Source: Bradyrhizobium sp. LTSP849
Lineage (GTDB): Bacteria > Pseudomonadota > Alphaproteobacteria > Rhizobiales > Xanthobacteraceae
Length of the DNA: 64,000 nt
Assembly (NCBI RefSeq): GCF_000938255.1
Contig: NZ_JYMR01000052.1
Location: forward strand, 496,001 to 560,000
Direction: 5' to 3'
The notes beneath the pieces are model-generated. The model had not been told where the DNA came from. It searched no databases and saw nothing but the letters and a program-made list of their open reading frames with translations. Below, in pieces: positions 52,613-61,721 of this stretch (position 1 is the stretch's first letter; the number at the start of each line of letters is the position of its first letter). Position numbers and translations under genes: made by a program.

Positions 52613-53944
52613 ATGACACAAGTCGCGATCCAACCAGCCGTCCAGCGCCGGCACCAGCCCTGGTACAAGATCCTCTACATCCAGGTCCTGATCGCGATCG
52701 CACTCGGTGTGCTCGTCGGCTACTTCTATCCCGATCTCGGCAAGGAACTGAAGCCGCTCGGCGACGGCTTCATCGCGCTGATCAAGATGATGATCGCGCC
52801 GGTGATCTTCTGCACCGTGGTGCATGGCATCTCCTCGATGGGCGACCTCAAGCGCGTCGGCCGGGTCGGGCTGAAGTCGCTGATCTATTTCGAGATGGTC
52901 TCGACCGTCGCGCTCGCGATGGGCCTGTTGGTCGGCGAAATACTCCAGCCCGGCAACGGCTTCAACATCGATCCCGCCACGATCGATCCGAAGTCGGTTG
53001 CGACCTATGTCACCCAGGCCAAGGAGCAAGGCATTGTCGCTCACCTGATGGCGATCATCCCCGACAGCTATGTGGGCGCGATCGCGCGTGGCGACCTGCT
53101 CCAGGTGCTGCTGATCTCGATCCTTTCCGGTTTTGCCATTGCGCTGCTCGGCAAGACCGGCGAGCCGATCGCGGACGCCGTCGACAAGGCCGCAAAAATG
53201 TTCTTCGGCATTATCAAGCTCATCGTGCGCGTGGCCCCGATCGGCGCCTTCGGTGCGATGGCGTTCACAGTCGGCGCCTATGGCCTCGGCTCGTTGCTCA
53301 ACCTTGTCGCGCTGATCGGTACGTTCTACCTCACCAGCGTCCTGTTCGTGCTGATCGTGCTGGGTTCGATCGCGCGGCTCGCCGGCTTCTCGATCCTGCG
53401 CTTCATCGCCTACATCAAGGACGAGCTCCTGATCGTGCTCGGCACCTCGTCGTCGGAAACGGTGCTGCCGCAGATGATCCAGAAGATGGAGCATCTCGGC
53501 GCCTCGCGCTCGGTGGTCGGGCTCGTCATCCCGACCGGCTATAGCTTCAACCTCGACGGCACCAATATCTACATGACGCTGGCGACGCTGTTCCTGGCGC
53601 AGGCGACCAACACCCATCTGACGATCTGGCAGGAGCTCGGCATTCTGGGCATCGCCATGATCACCTCGAAGGGCGCCTCCGGCGTGACCGGCGCCGGCTT
53701 CATCACCCTCGCCGCGACGCTCTCGATCGTGCCTGATATTCCGATCCAGTCGATCGCGATCCTGGTCGGCATCGACAAGTTCATGAGCGAGTGCCGCGCG
53801 CTGACCAACCTGATCGGCAACGGCGTCGCCTGCGTCGTGATCAGCATTTCCGAGGGCGAGCTCGACCGCGACGCGCTGCACGAGACCATGGCGCATCCGC
53901 TGGAGATCGGCGAGTCGCTCGAACCGGGCGGCAGTGCGTCTTAA
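52613..53944 (+). CDS. dctA: C4-dicarboxylate transporter DctA
   Basis: A protein of 443 residues (DAACS family) with IALGVLVGYFYPDLG, DGFIALIKMMIAPVIFCTVVHGIS, LLIVLGTSSSETVLPQM, IPTGYSFNLDGTNIYMTLATLFLAQ and SKGASGVTGAGFITLAATL. Symports succinate, malate and fumarate with cations; in rhizobia it is needed for nitrogen fixation in nodules. Start at ATG 52613, with an upstream ATG at 52592 as alternative; both are preceded by weak sites. The dctBD regulators are not in the window. Confidence 0.96.
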   Translation: MTQVAIQPAVQRRHQPWYKILYIQVLIAIALGVLVGYFYPDLGKELKPLGDGFIALIKMMIAPVIFCTVVHGISSMGDLKRVGRVGLKSLIYFEMVSTVALAMGLLVGEILQPGNGFNIDPATIDPKSVATYVTQAKEQGIVAHLMAIIPDSYVGAIARGDLLQVLLISILSGFAIALLGKTGEPIADAVDKAAKMFFGIIKLIVRVAPIGAFGAMAFTVGAYGLGSLLNLVALIGTFYLTSVLFVLIVLGSIARLAGFSILRFIAYIKDELLIVLGTSSSETVLPQMIQKMEHLGASRSVVGLVIPTGYSFNLDGTNIYMTLATLFLAQATNTHLTIWQELGILGIAMITSKGASGVTGAGFITLAATLSIVPDIPIQSIAILVGIDKFMSECRALTNLIGNGVACVVISISEGELDRDALHETMAHPLEIGESLEPGGSAS

Positions 53945-54084
53945 CCTCTCGCCGCCCTTGAGCGTGGAGAGGGAGCGAGACAGTGTGACCGGTTCCGTTG
54001 CGGTAGTTTCCCGGAATGGAAAAACCGTGCAGCACGCGTCACAAAGACGGCGTTGGGATCACCGATTGATGCTCATTCATTCCA

Positions 54085-54117
54085 CCCGACGCGCTGGGGG
54101 CAGAGCGTCGGGTTTTT
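54085..54117 (+). terminator. Intrinsic terminator downstream of dctA
   Basis: Stem CCCGACGC (54085-54092) / GCGTCGGG (54105-54112), 12-nt loop, followed by TTTTT. It is about 140 bp past the dctA stop and just before the converging SDR gene. Confidence 0.75.
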
Positions 54118-54139
54118 GAAATATATCCGAGAGGTGTGA

Positions 54140-54880
54140 TCAGATGATTCCGCCATTGGGACGCAGCACCTGGCCGTTGATCCAGCCGCCGTCGGGACCG
54201 GCGAGGAACGCAACCGCGGCAGCGACATCCGTGGGCTGACCGAGCCGCTCCAGCGGCGCGAGCTTGGCAAGACGATCGATCAATTCTTCCGACTTGCCAT
54301 CGAGGAACAGCTTTGTGGCGGTCGGTCCCGGCGCCACGGCGTTCACGGTGATGTTGCGGCCACGCAGCTCCTTGGCGAGCACATGCGTCAAGGCTTCGAC
54401 CGCCGCCTTGGTGGCGGCATAGACGCCGTAAGTCGGAGACAGAATCCCGGCCTGGCTCGACGACAAATTGACGATGCGACCACCATTGCGCAGCCGGCGG
54501 GCGGCCTCGCGCAGCGTGTTGAAGGTGCCCTTCAGGTTGATGGCGATCTGGCTGTCGAAGACGGCATCGTCGGCGTCCACAAGCGCCGCCAGCCGCATGA
54601 TTCCGGCATTGTTGACGAGCACATCGACACCACCAAACGCCAACTCCGCGGCGTCGAACATGCGCGCCACAGCGGCCGGATCGCTGACGTCGGCCTGCGC
54701 GGTGATGGCCCTGCCGCCGGCCTGCGCGATCTTGCCGGCCAATGCCTCCGCTTCAGCCGTGCCGCCGGCATAGTTGATGACGACCGCAAAACCGTCGGCG
54801 GCGAGCCGTTCGGCGATCGCGGCGCCGATGCCGCGCGAGCCACCGGTGACAACAGCGACCTTTTTGCTTGCGTTGGACAT
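54140..54880 (-). CDS. SDR-family 3-oxoacyl-reductase-like protein
   Basis: A protein of 246 residues: TGGSRGIGAAIAERLAADG, VLVNNAGIM, catalytic SPTYGVYAATKAAVEALTHVLA (Tyr and Lys intact) and GQPTDVAAAVAFLAGPDGGWINGQVLRPNGG. Substrate unknown; a stand-alone gene followed by a terminator for the opposite gene. Confidence 0.9.
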   Translation of the reverse strand: MSNASKKVAVVTGGSRGIGAAIAERLAADGFAVVINYAGGTAEAEALAGKIAQAGGRAITAQADVSDPAAVARMFDAAELAFGGVDVLVNNAGIMRLAALVDADDAVFDSQIAINLKGTFNTLREAARRLRNGGRIVNLSSSQAGILSPTYGVYAATKAAVEALTHVLAKELRGRNITVNAVAPGPTATKLFLDGKSEELIDRLAKLAPLERLGQPTDVAAAVAFLAGPDGGWINGQVLRPNGGII

Positions 54881-54974
54881 TGCCTTCTCCGTGGTTCCGG
54901 GCCGCTGCCTGCGGCTGACACGGGATGATTTGCCCCTTTTGGGGCGAAAGATAATCAGCCACCGGCCGGTATCA

Positions 54975-56585
54975 TTATTCCGTTGGGTCGAACAATCCGC
55001 CTGGAATGGCGAGATCGAGCCGGCGCGTGACCCCTATCGCCTGCAAGAACGCCTCATCATGGCTGACGACGAGCAGCGCGCCGACATAAGCCCTCAACCC
55101 GGCTTCGATGGTTTCAATGGACTCGAGGTCCAGATGATTGGTCGGCTCGTCCAGGATCAGAAGTGACGGCGGCGTCGACCCACCCAGCACGCAAGCCAGG
55201 CCCGCACGAAACAGCTGTCCGCCGCTCAGGCTGCCGACGATCTGATGGGCCGCATCGGCGCGAAACATGAAACGAGCGAGCGCAGCATGGCACTCATTCG
55301 CGCCCGCCTTTGGATTGAGACGCTCAAAATTGTCCAGGATGGAGATTGCGGGATCGAGCAGGTTGACCTTCTGGTCGAACATCGCGAAGTCGGGCCTCAC
55401 CCGCACGATGCCTGACAGAGGACGCATCTCGCCCGCGATGAGTTTGAGCAAGGTTGTCTTGCCGGAGCCGTTCGGCCCGACAAGTGCAACGCGCTCCGGC
55501 CCGACGATGGTGAGCGATAGGTCGCGCAAGACCGGCCGCTCCGGCTGATAGCCAGCACTGACCCGATCGAGCCAAACCAGCTCCCGCCCCGCCGGCAGAT
55601 GCGTTGAGGGCAATTTCACGGACAGCGGTTGAAGGATCTCGATGCGCCGGCGCGCCGTGTCGACCGCATCGAGCGCCTCCGCGCGCCGCCGTTCGGCGAT
55701 CTGCGCGTTCTTTCCTCCGCTGTCTTCGCTGCGATCCTTGCGCGCACCCGCCAGGATGCGCGGAATGTCGCCCTTGGCGCGTTTCTTCTTCCCGCCGCTG
55801 TCCTTGCGCGCCTTCCGTTCGGCGGCCTCCTGGGCCTTGCCGTCGATCTCAAACAGATGCTTCTCGGCATGGGCGAGATCGTGTCTGACAGCAGCGAGCT
55901 CGATGGCTTTCTGGTCTCGGTAAGCGCTCCAGTTGCCGCCGTATCGCGTTGCTCCGAGCGAGGTCAGCTCGACGATGGCGTCCATGGTCTCGAGCAGGCC
56001 CCGGTCATGGCTGACGACGATCGCGCCGCCGCGCCAGGCCGCCAGGAGATCAATCACCGCATTGCGCCCGTCCCGATCGAGATTGTTGGTGGGCTCGTCC
56101 AGAAGCAGGAAATCCGGCTCGGCGAAGAGCAGCGCGGCAAGACGAACGCGCGTGACCTGCCCGCCCGACAAACTGTCGAGCTCCGTGTCGGAAGCGACAT
56201 CGAACCCGACACGGTCAAGGACGGCTGCGAGCCGCGTCTCGAGGGTCCAATCGACGTCGGCGACCTCCTCGGCCGAGGCATCGCCCCGCTCCGCCCGGCG
56301 AAGCAGCTTCAGGGCGCGGCGCGCGCCGAAGAGATCAACGACTGTCGCGCCTGCAAGGAGCTGGGCGTCCTGACGCAGGAGCCCGACGGTCCCGTTGACC
56401 ATAACGCGGCCGGACTGAGGAATGTGTTCTCTCGAAATCGACGCGAGCAGCGTCGTTTTCCCGACGCCATTACGGCCGACGAGGCCGATCCGCTCGGCGC
56501 CGAATGTCAGGTCGATGTCGGAGAGGAGAGAGCGGCCGTCAGGCGTGGATAACGACAGGCGCGACAGGATGATCGAAGCAGGCAT
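54975..56585 (-). CDS. ABC-F-type ATPase
   Basis: A protein of 536 residues with two ABC domains: GLVGRNGVGKTTLL and VALVGPNGSGKTTLL as Walker A, LSGGQVTRVRLAALL and LSGGQLFRAGLACVL as signature, FLLLDEPTNNLD and LLILDEPTNHLD as Walker B. No membrane helices. The interdomain linker is rich in Arg/Lys (AERKARKDSGGKKKRAKGD). ABC-F proteins act at the ribosomal E site and modulate translation or protect against antibiotics; the exact subclass is not certain. The start at 56585 follows GGGGAAT. Confidence 0.93.
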   Translation of the reverse strand: MPASIILSRLSLSTPDGRSLLSDIDLTFGAERIGLVGRNGVGKTTLLASISREHIPQSGRVMVNGTVGLLRQDAQLLAGATVVDLFGARRALKLLRRAERGDASAEEVADVDWTLETRLAAVLDRVGFDVASDTELDSLSGGQVTRVRLAALLFAEPDFLLLDEPTNNLDRDGRNAVIDLLAAWRGGAIVVSHDRGLLETMDAIVELTSLGATRYGGNWSAYRDQKAIELAAVRHDLAHAEKHLFEIDGKAQEAAERKARKDSGGKKKRAKGDIPRILAGARKDRSEDSGGKNAQIAERRRAEALDAVDTARRRIEILQPLSVKLPSTHLPAGRELVWLDRVSAGYQPERPVLRDLSLTIVGPERVALVGPNGSGKTTLLKLIAGEMRPLSGIVRVRPDFAMFDQKVNLLDPAISILDNFERLNPKAGANECHAALARFMFRADAAHQIVGSLSGGQLFRAGLACVLGGSTPPSLLILDEPTNHLDLESIETIEAGLRAYVGALLVVSHDEAFLQAIGVTRRLDLAIPGGLFDPTE

Positions 56586-56806
56586 GATATTCCCCGTGAG
56601 CAAGGCAGGTCGGCGTTGCGGTCGGGGTAAAATCCATGGCTTTCGAATTCCTGATTGATAACCCGCTCATAATCCTGCCGGGGCGCGAGATCAAGGCGCA
56701 TCCTCAATGACTCGCTCGCGATGCCTCACGAACTCGTTGATGGACGCCTCGATGGGGGCGCGATAGAGGCCAACAAAACCCCGTGTCTCCATAAAGAGGC
56801 CAACGC

Positions 56807-57649
56807 GTGACCGGCAGGCCAAACAACGCCCTCGCCCAACTGCTGCAACAAGCCTTCATGGCGCTGCGCGCCAAGCAGTTCGACGTTGCAAGGCAGCTTG
56901 CAACCGAAGCCCTCAAATCAAATCGCTCGGACCGGAACGCGGTGCTGATCCTGGCGCATGCGCTCATTGGACTGGGCCGTGCGGACGAGGCGGTCGTGCC
57001 GCTGGAAAAGGCTGCGCGGCGTAGTAGCGATCCGGAAATCGAGACGCTGCTCGGCCACGCGCTCTGCAATTCGCGGCGCAGCGTGGATGGCATCGCGCAA
57101 CTGCGCCGCACCGCGGGCCGGCGCCCGCCTTATCTGCCCGCCTTTCAGGAGCTGGCCGGCCAGCTCGCGAACGGCGGAGGGGTCGGCGATGCAATCGGGA
57201 TCATCGCGGACGCTCTCGCACTCGCCCCCGCCAGCATCGACCTGCAACTCGACCTCGGCCGCATGCATGTGCGGAACAACAATCGGCCAGAGGCCCGCCG
57301 CGTCCTGGCTGCTGCGCGCGCCACCGCGCCGGGGCGCACCGACATCCTGACCGAGCTCGCCTGGGCCCAGCTTCTGGACGGCGCCTATGCGGATGCCGCC
57401 GACACCTACCGTCACGCGCTCGGGCTTCGCCCGGACGACGCGCTGTCGCGCGCCAATCTCGCGATCTGTCTCATGGAGATGGGCGAGCGCGACGGCGGCG
57501 AGGCCGCGCTGCGTTCGGTGTTTCGCGGACGGCCTCACATGCTCGGCCGTGCCGCCTTTGCGCTCGCCGCCTCGTCGCACGGCCGCTTCTTCTTCCGGCC
57601 GAGCGCAGCCGCGAAATTTCTGGAACGCGAGCGCGCAGCTAAGCCCTGA
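56807..57649 (+). CDS. TPR-repeat protein
   Basis: A protein of 280 residues with about six tetratricopeptide repeats: LAQLLQQAFMALRAKQFDVARQLATEALKSN, ALIGLGRADEAVVPLEKAA, DLQLDLGRMHVRNNNRPEARRVL, ELAWAQLLDGAYADAADTYRHALGLRPDDALSRANLAICLMEMG. No catalytic domain, so likely a scaffold. The start is GTG at 56807 after AAAGAGGC. Its stop overlaps the opposite gene by 11 bp. Confidence 0.85.
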   Translation: MTGRPNNALAQLLQQAFMALRAKQFDVARQLATEALKSNRSDRNAVLILAHALIGLGRADEAVVPLEKAARRSSDPEIETLLGHALCNSRRSVDGIAQLRRTAGRRPPYLPAFQELAGQLANGGGVGDAIGIIADALALAPASIDLQLDLGRMHVRNNNRPEARRVLAAARATAPGRTDILTELAWAQLLDGAYADAADTYRHALGLRPDDALSRANLAICLMEMGERDGGEAALRSVFRGRPHMLGRAAFALAASSHGRFFFRPSAAAKFLERERAAKP

Positions 57650-58358
57650 ATTTACGGCGGTACAAGCCCGGCTCGCGCTTCAGCGCGGCGCGCAATGCAT
57701 GGACCTGCTGCGTGTCTTCCTCCGTGAAGGCGGAGGTCTGCCGGGTCCAGTCCTCGCGCTTGACCGGAATGCACTGCGCGATCGGCGTGCCCTTGGGTAG
57801 CACGCCGCGAAAGCTCGTGTTGTGCCAGTGCGCCGGAAAGTGGATCCAGGTGTCGCGATAGCGATCGCAATCGACCAGGCCACTCAGCGTGGTGAAGGGC
57901 AGATCAAAGCGGTTGACGGGATGCGTGAAGAATAGCGCGTAGCCTTCCGGCGCTTCGATGGTCCAGAGGTTGTGGAACTTGATGACGAAGCGGTCGGCCT
58001 CGAACAGCGGCGAGCCGGTGAGCTGGCCATGGTCGTGAAAACTGATCGGCGAGCGCGGAAAATCGATCTCGCCACCCGATGGAATGTCGTTGTCCCAGAT
58101 GATCTCGCCATCCTCGACCCGGAGATCACAAATCAGCGGGATCAGAAAGCCGCATGTCATCGCATCGATGAAGGGCGGGCATCGCTTGATGGTCGCGTCG
58201 TCCTGCTGGTTGAGGGCGCTGAAGGCCGTCGTCGGCATCGCCTTGAGCCAGTCGGGAACGCCGAGGTTTGCCGGGACCGGCTGCGGCAGCAGTCCTTCCA
58301 GCTCTTTGGGGCAGCGAAATCTGATCGCGAGCTTGTTGTTATTGGTCTGCGAGGACAT
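57639..58358 (-). CDS. Conserved hypothetical protein
   Basis: A protein of 239 residues with NLGVPDWLKAMPTTAF, ATIKRCPPFIDAMTCGFLIPLICDLRVEDGEIIWDND and C-terminal WIHFPAHWHNTSFRGVLPKGTPIAQCIPVKREDW. It is mainly beta-rich with conserved Trp, Pro and His and without signal or membrane segments. The pattern recalls a family of small cytosolic proteins found also in phages, but no function is known to me. Convergent with the TPR gene, overlapping by 11 bp. Confidence 0.65.
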   Translation of the reverse strand: MSSQTNNNKLAIRFRCPKELEGLLPQPVPANLGVPDWLKAMPTTAFSALNQQDDATIKRCPPFIDAMTCGFLIPLICDLRVEDGEIIWDNDIPSGGEIDFPRSPISFHDHGQLTGSPLFEADRFVIKFHNLWTIEAPEGYALFFTHPVNRFDLPFTTLSGLVDCDRYRDTWIHFPAHWHNTSFRGVLPKGTPIAQCIPVKREDWTRQTSAFTEEDTQQVHALRAALKREPGLYRRKFRA

Positions 58359-58477
58359 TGGGCATTCCGGCCAAGTCCTCTCCTGATAAACGGAAACTGC
58401 CGCGCGTCAAAGCGTCGCAGCAGCTCCGGACCATTACATCTTCGTCATGTTGGGAGCAGCACTGTGGCGCAGCGCAG

Positions 58478-59725
58478 CTACGCAGCCAGCCTGTCGAACT
58501 GGACTTTCCCCGCCTTCATCACCAGCGGAATGTGTTCGCCCTGCCCGAGCAGGCAACTCACGTCACGCAACGGGTTGCCGTCGACCACCAGCAAATCCGC
58601 AAGAGCCTCAGGCGCGATCCGGCCGAGCTTGCCCTTCATGCCGAGCACCTCGGCCCCGATCACCGTCGCACTGGCGATGACCTCGCGCGCTCCCTGAATT
58701 TCGGCGCGGATGCGGAATTCGTCGCTCTGGAGGCGCTGGGACGGCCCGAGCAGATCGCTGCCATACCCCATCTTCACCCCGGCCTTGCGATAGATCTCGA
58801 GCGAGCGCAAGCCAGCGTCGCGCACGTCGGCGATCTTGGCCACGCTCTCCGGCGGCAGGCCGTATTGCGCGCCCTCATTGGCGAGCGCCTCATAGGTGAT
58901 GAGCGTCGGCACCACATAGGCGCCCTTCTCGGCCATCAGGCGCGCGGTCGGCTCGTCGACGAGGTTGCCGTGCTCGATGGTGCGCACGCCGCAGCGGACC
59001 GCACGCGCGATGGCTGCGGCAGTGTAGGCATGGGCGAGCACATAAGTCTGGCGCCCCTGCGCTTCCTCGACGATGGCGCGGATCTCGTCCTCGGAGTAGC
59101 CGAAGGCGCCGACCGGATCGGTCGGCGAGGCGACGCCGCCGGAGGCCATGATCTTGATCTGGTCGGCGCCCATCTGGAGCTCCTCGCGCACCGCCTTGCG
59201 CACGCCGTCGACACCGTCGGCAACCCGCGCCAGCGCACCGACGCGCACGCAGCACGGACAGACAGAATCGCTGGCCAGATAGTCCGAGCGAGCCCGACCG
59301 TCGCCATGCCCGCCGGTCTGGCTAAGGGCACGACCGGAGACGAACAGGCGCGGCCCCTCGGTCAGGCCGGTGTCGATCGCCTCCTTCAGAGCATGGCCCG
59401 CACCACCGGCATCGCGCACTGTCGTAAAGCCGCGCCGCAGCATGCCTTTCAGAAGCAGCGTCGAGCGCAACGTCACCAGCACGTTCGGCATGCGCGCCTG
59501 CTGCGCCAAATTGAGCTCGATGGCGATGGCATGCACGTGCAGGTCGATCAGGCCGGGCATCAGCGTCTTGCCCTTCAGATCGATCGTCCGGTCAGCGGAC
59601 GCTTGCAATGGCCGGTCCGAGACCTCCTTGATCAGATTGTTCTCGACCAGCACGTCATGGCCCGCCAGCAATTCCGGCTGGAGCGGGTCGAGCAGAGCGG
59701 CATTCTTGAAGAGGATGCTGGGCAT
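58478..59725 (-). CDS. Metal-dependent amidohydrolase
   Basis: A protein of 415 residues of the amidohydrolase superfamily: LMPGLIDLHVHAIAIEL (metal-binding His63 and His65), VLAHAYTAAAIARAVRCGVRTIEHGNLVDE (two more metal-site His), GVKMGYGSDLLGPSQRLQSDEF (catalytic Asp of GSD) and DLLVVDGNPLRDVSCL. The type resembles imidazolone-propionase-like hydrolases acting on cyclic or linear amides or carbamates. The start codon lies 12 bp after the GAF gene stop; it is the last gene of an MFS-GAF-hydrolase operon. Confidence 0.9.
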   Translation of the reverse strand: MPSILFKNAALLDPLQPELLAGHDVLVENNLIKEVSDRPLQASADRTIDLKGKTLMPGLIDLHVHAIAIELNLAQQARMPNVLVTLRSTLLLKGMLRRGFTTVRDAGGAGHALKEAIDTGLTEGPRLFVSGRALSQTGGHGDGRARSDYLASDSVCPCCVRVGALARVADGVDGVRKAVREELQMGADQIKIMASGGVASPTDPVGAFGYSEDEIRAIVEEAQGRQTYVLAHAYTAAAIARAVRCGVRTIEHGNLVDEPTARLMAEKGAYVVPTLITYEALANEGAQYGLPPESVAKIADVRDAGLRSLEIYRKAGVKMGYGSDLLGPSQRLQSDEFRIRAEIQGAREVIASATVIGAEVLGMKGKLGRIAPEALADLLVVDGNPLRDVSCLLGQGEHIPLVMKAGKVQFDRLAA

Positions 59726-59737
59726 GGCGGTCTCCTG

Positions 59738-60241
59738 TCAGGACTGGGCCGGCGCAAGAAGCGCCGGCAATGCGAGCTGGGCGAAAGGCAGACATGCGGC
59801 AACATCGTCCTCGCCGTACCAGCACGCTTCGTGGAGCAGATTGAGCGAGCCGAGCGTCCGTCCGCACCAGCGCACCGGCATATTGAGCACGCTCGCGCAG
59901 CCGAGCGAGGCGATCAGCTCGTGATCGGAGAACACGTTGCGCAGATCATCCTGCGTCCGGCCGATATAGGCCTCGCCTCGGTCGAGCACGGCCTCAGTCC
60001 ACGGGCCCGTCGCCAGGCGCTTGCGCCCACCCACGGGATAGGATGCAGGAAGATTGGAATAGACCCGCGCGGCTTCGCCGGTGCCATCGTCATAGGTCAG
60101 GACCGTGAACAGCTTGTGCCCGATCGCCGACTTCAAGGCATCGTCGAGCGCCGCGAACAGCGCATCCGGCTGATCCGCCCTCCCCTGCGCAGCCGCGACG
60201 GCGCAGAGCAAGGGATCAGTATGACGCTTGGTCCGAGTCAC
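59738..60241 (-). CDS. GAF-domain protein
   Basis: A protein of 167 residues with a GAF domain (FAALDDALKSAIGHKLFTVLTYDDGTGEAARVYSNLPASYPVGGRKRLATGPWTEAVLDRGEAYIGRTQDDLRNVF, ASLGCASVLNMPVRWCGRTLGSLNLLHEACWYGEDDVAACLPFAQLALPAL). No partner domain. Its GTG start overlaps the MFS stop by 4 bp, so it is translated with the transporter. It may bind the pathway substrate or product, or act as a small enzyme (fRMsr-like proteins are single GAF domains). Role inferred. Confidence 0.82.
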   Translation of the reverse strand: MTRTKRHTDPLLCAVAAAQGRADQPDALFAALDDALKSAIGHKLFTVLTYDDGTGEAARVYSNLPASYPVGGRKRLATGPWTEAVLDRGEAYIGRTQDDLRNVFSDHELIASLGCASVLNMPVRWCGRTLGSLNLLHEACWYGEDDVAACLPFAQLALPALLAPAQS

Positions 60242-61596
60242 GCAACTTCACCCGCCGCAATCTCTTCCAGCGAGCGGCCGCGCGTCGGCACACCCATCAG
60301 CACGACGGTGAGCGCGCCAAGCAGCAGCACGCTGGTGGTGAGGCCGAACACACCGGCAAAGCCGAAATTGGGATAGAGGTAGCCGACCAGGATCGGCGAG
60401 ACGATCGCGCCGATCCGGCCGATTGCGGAGGCGAGCCCGGCGCCGGTGGTTCTGACCGCCGTCGGAAACACCTCGGCGGTATAGGCGTAGACGCCGGCAT
60501 AGGTTCCGTTCATGAAGAAGGACAGCAAGATTCCTGCCAGCATGATGTGCTGGTCGTTCTGCGCGAAGGCGAGCCCGAGCGCGCTTGCGCCGCCGAGCAC
60601 CATGTAGGTCGCAATCGTCGCTTGCCGGCCGATGCGCTCGTTGAAATAGGCAGCGCTGAAATAGCCGGGAATCTGCGCGCAATAGATCGCGATCGAGTAG
60701 GCGAAGCTCTTGGTGATGCTCATGCCGTTCTGGACCAGAAGGCCCGGAATCCAGACGAAGAACGAATAATAGCTGAAGGTGATCGACAGCCACATGATCC
60801 AGGTCATGATGGTGATGCGCGCCTGCCGGCCGGCCAACAGCGCCGAGAAATTGGCCAGCAGGTTTCCGGTCTTTGCTGGCATGGCGGTCACTTCGGGGAC
60901 CGGTTGCGGCAGGACATGGCCCCCGCGTACGAAGCCGGCCTCGATCCGGTCCAGAACGGCTTCCGCCTCCTTCTCCCGCCCGCGGCTTTCCAGCCAGCGC
61001 GGCGATTCCGGCAGCGCCCGGCGCCACCACAGCAGCATGACGACCGGCACCGCGGTGATGACCAGCACGATACGCCAGCCGTTATCGTAAGAGGGAACGA
61101 TGAAATAGCCGAGCAAGGCGGCTGCGACGAAGCCGAAGGAGAAGAAGCCGGCGAGCGAGCCCGTGAAGCTGCCGCGGTAACGCCGCGCCACGAACTCCGC
61201 CAGATAGGGCGCGATGATCGCGCTCTCCGCGCCGGTGCCCATGCCGGCGATGATGCGGGCAACGAAGAAGGATGACCAGGTATCCACCATCGCGCTGACG
61301 ATGGATGCCGCGCAATAGAGCGCCAGTGCCGACATCATCACCGCGCGGCGGCCGATCAGATCGCCCAGCGTGCCGGCAAGCAGCGCGCCGAACAGGAAGC
61401 CGATATAGGTACTGCTGCCGAGCACGCCGATCTGTACGCTCGACAAATTCCAGGCCGTGCGCAGCACCGGCAGGATGAAGGCGAGCACCGCCGCGTCCAT
61501 CGCGTCGAACGTGTAGCCGAGCCCGCCCATCAGCAGCAGGTGCGTGTGGAAACGCGCGAACGGAAGGCGCTCGATGCGCGCCGATATCATAGACAT
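60238..61596 (-). CDS. MFS transporter
   Basis: A protein of 452 residues with twelve helices. GGLGYTFDAMDAAVLAFILP is the first helix with the Asp common in aromatic-acid/sugar-type MFS; LAGTLGDLIGRRAVM and RIIAGMGTGAESAIIAPYLAEFVARRYRGSFTG are conserved MFS motifs. Probably proton-driven uptake of an organic acid or the amide handled by the hydrolase. First gene of the operon, divergent from the LysR gene. Confidence 0.9.
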   Translation of the reverse strand: MSMISARIERLPFARFHTHLLLMGGLGYTFDAMDAAVLAFILPVLRTAWNLSSVQIGVLGSSTYIGFLFGALLAGTLGDLIGRRAVMMSALALYCAASIVSAMVDTWSSFFVARIIAGMGTGAESAIIAPYLAEFVARRYRGSFTGSLAGFFSFGFVAAALLGYFIVPSYDNGWRIVLVITAVPVVMLLWWRRALPESPRWLESRGREKEAEAVLDRIEAGFVRGGHVLPQPVPEVTAMPAKTGNLLANFSALLAGRQARITIMTWIMWLSITFSYYSFFVWIPGLLVQNGMSITKSFAYSIAIYCAQIPGYFSAAYFNERIGRQATIATYMVLGGASALGLAFAQNDQHIMLAGILLSFFMNGTYAGVYAYTAEVFPTAVRTTGAGLASAIGRIGAIVSPILVGYLYPNFGFAGVFGLTTSVLLLGALTVVLMGVPTRGRSLEEIAAGEVA

Positions 61597-61668
61597 GAAA
61601 GTCCCCCTCGATTCTCACGGCCCCGGCGCGCCGCGTGTCGTTCGGGAGGGAACCATAGACAAAGTGAC

Positions 61669-61682
61669 ATTATCGTCATAAT
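61669..61682. promoter_or_regulatory. AT-rich palindrome in the LysR-MFS intergenic region
   Basis: ATTAT-CGTC-ATAAT, perfect 5-bp arms, in the middle of the 125-bp divergent region, with further AT-rich sequence on the LysR side. Its position fits a LysR binding site controlling the MFS operon and its own gene. Confidence 0.45.
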
Positions 61683-61721
61683 TTATAATCATGATCTAAT
61701 ATATCACCACGGTGAATGTGG

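Noticed and set aside
58358..60376. A 672-codon frame opposite the amidohydrolase and GAF genes
   Set aside because: It spans two real minus-strand genes and an intergenic gap and has no family motif.
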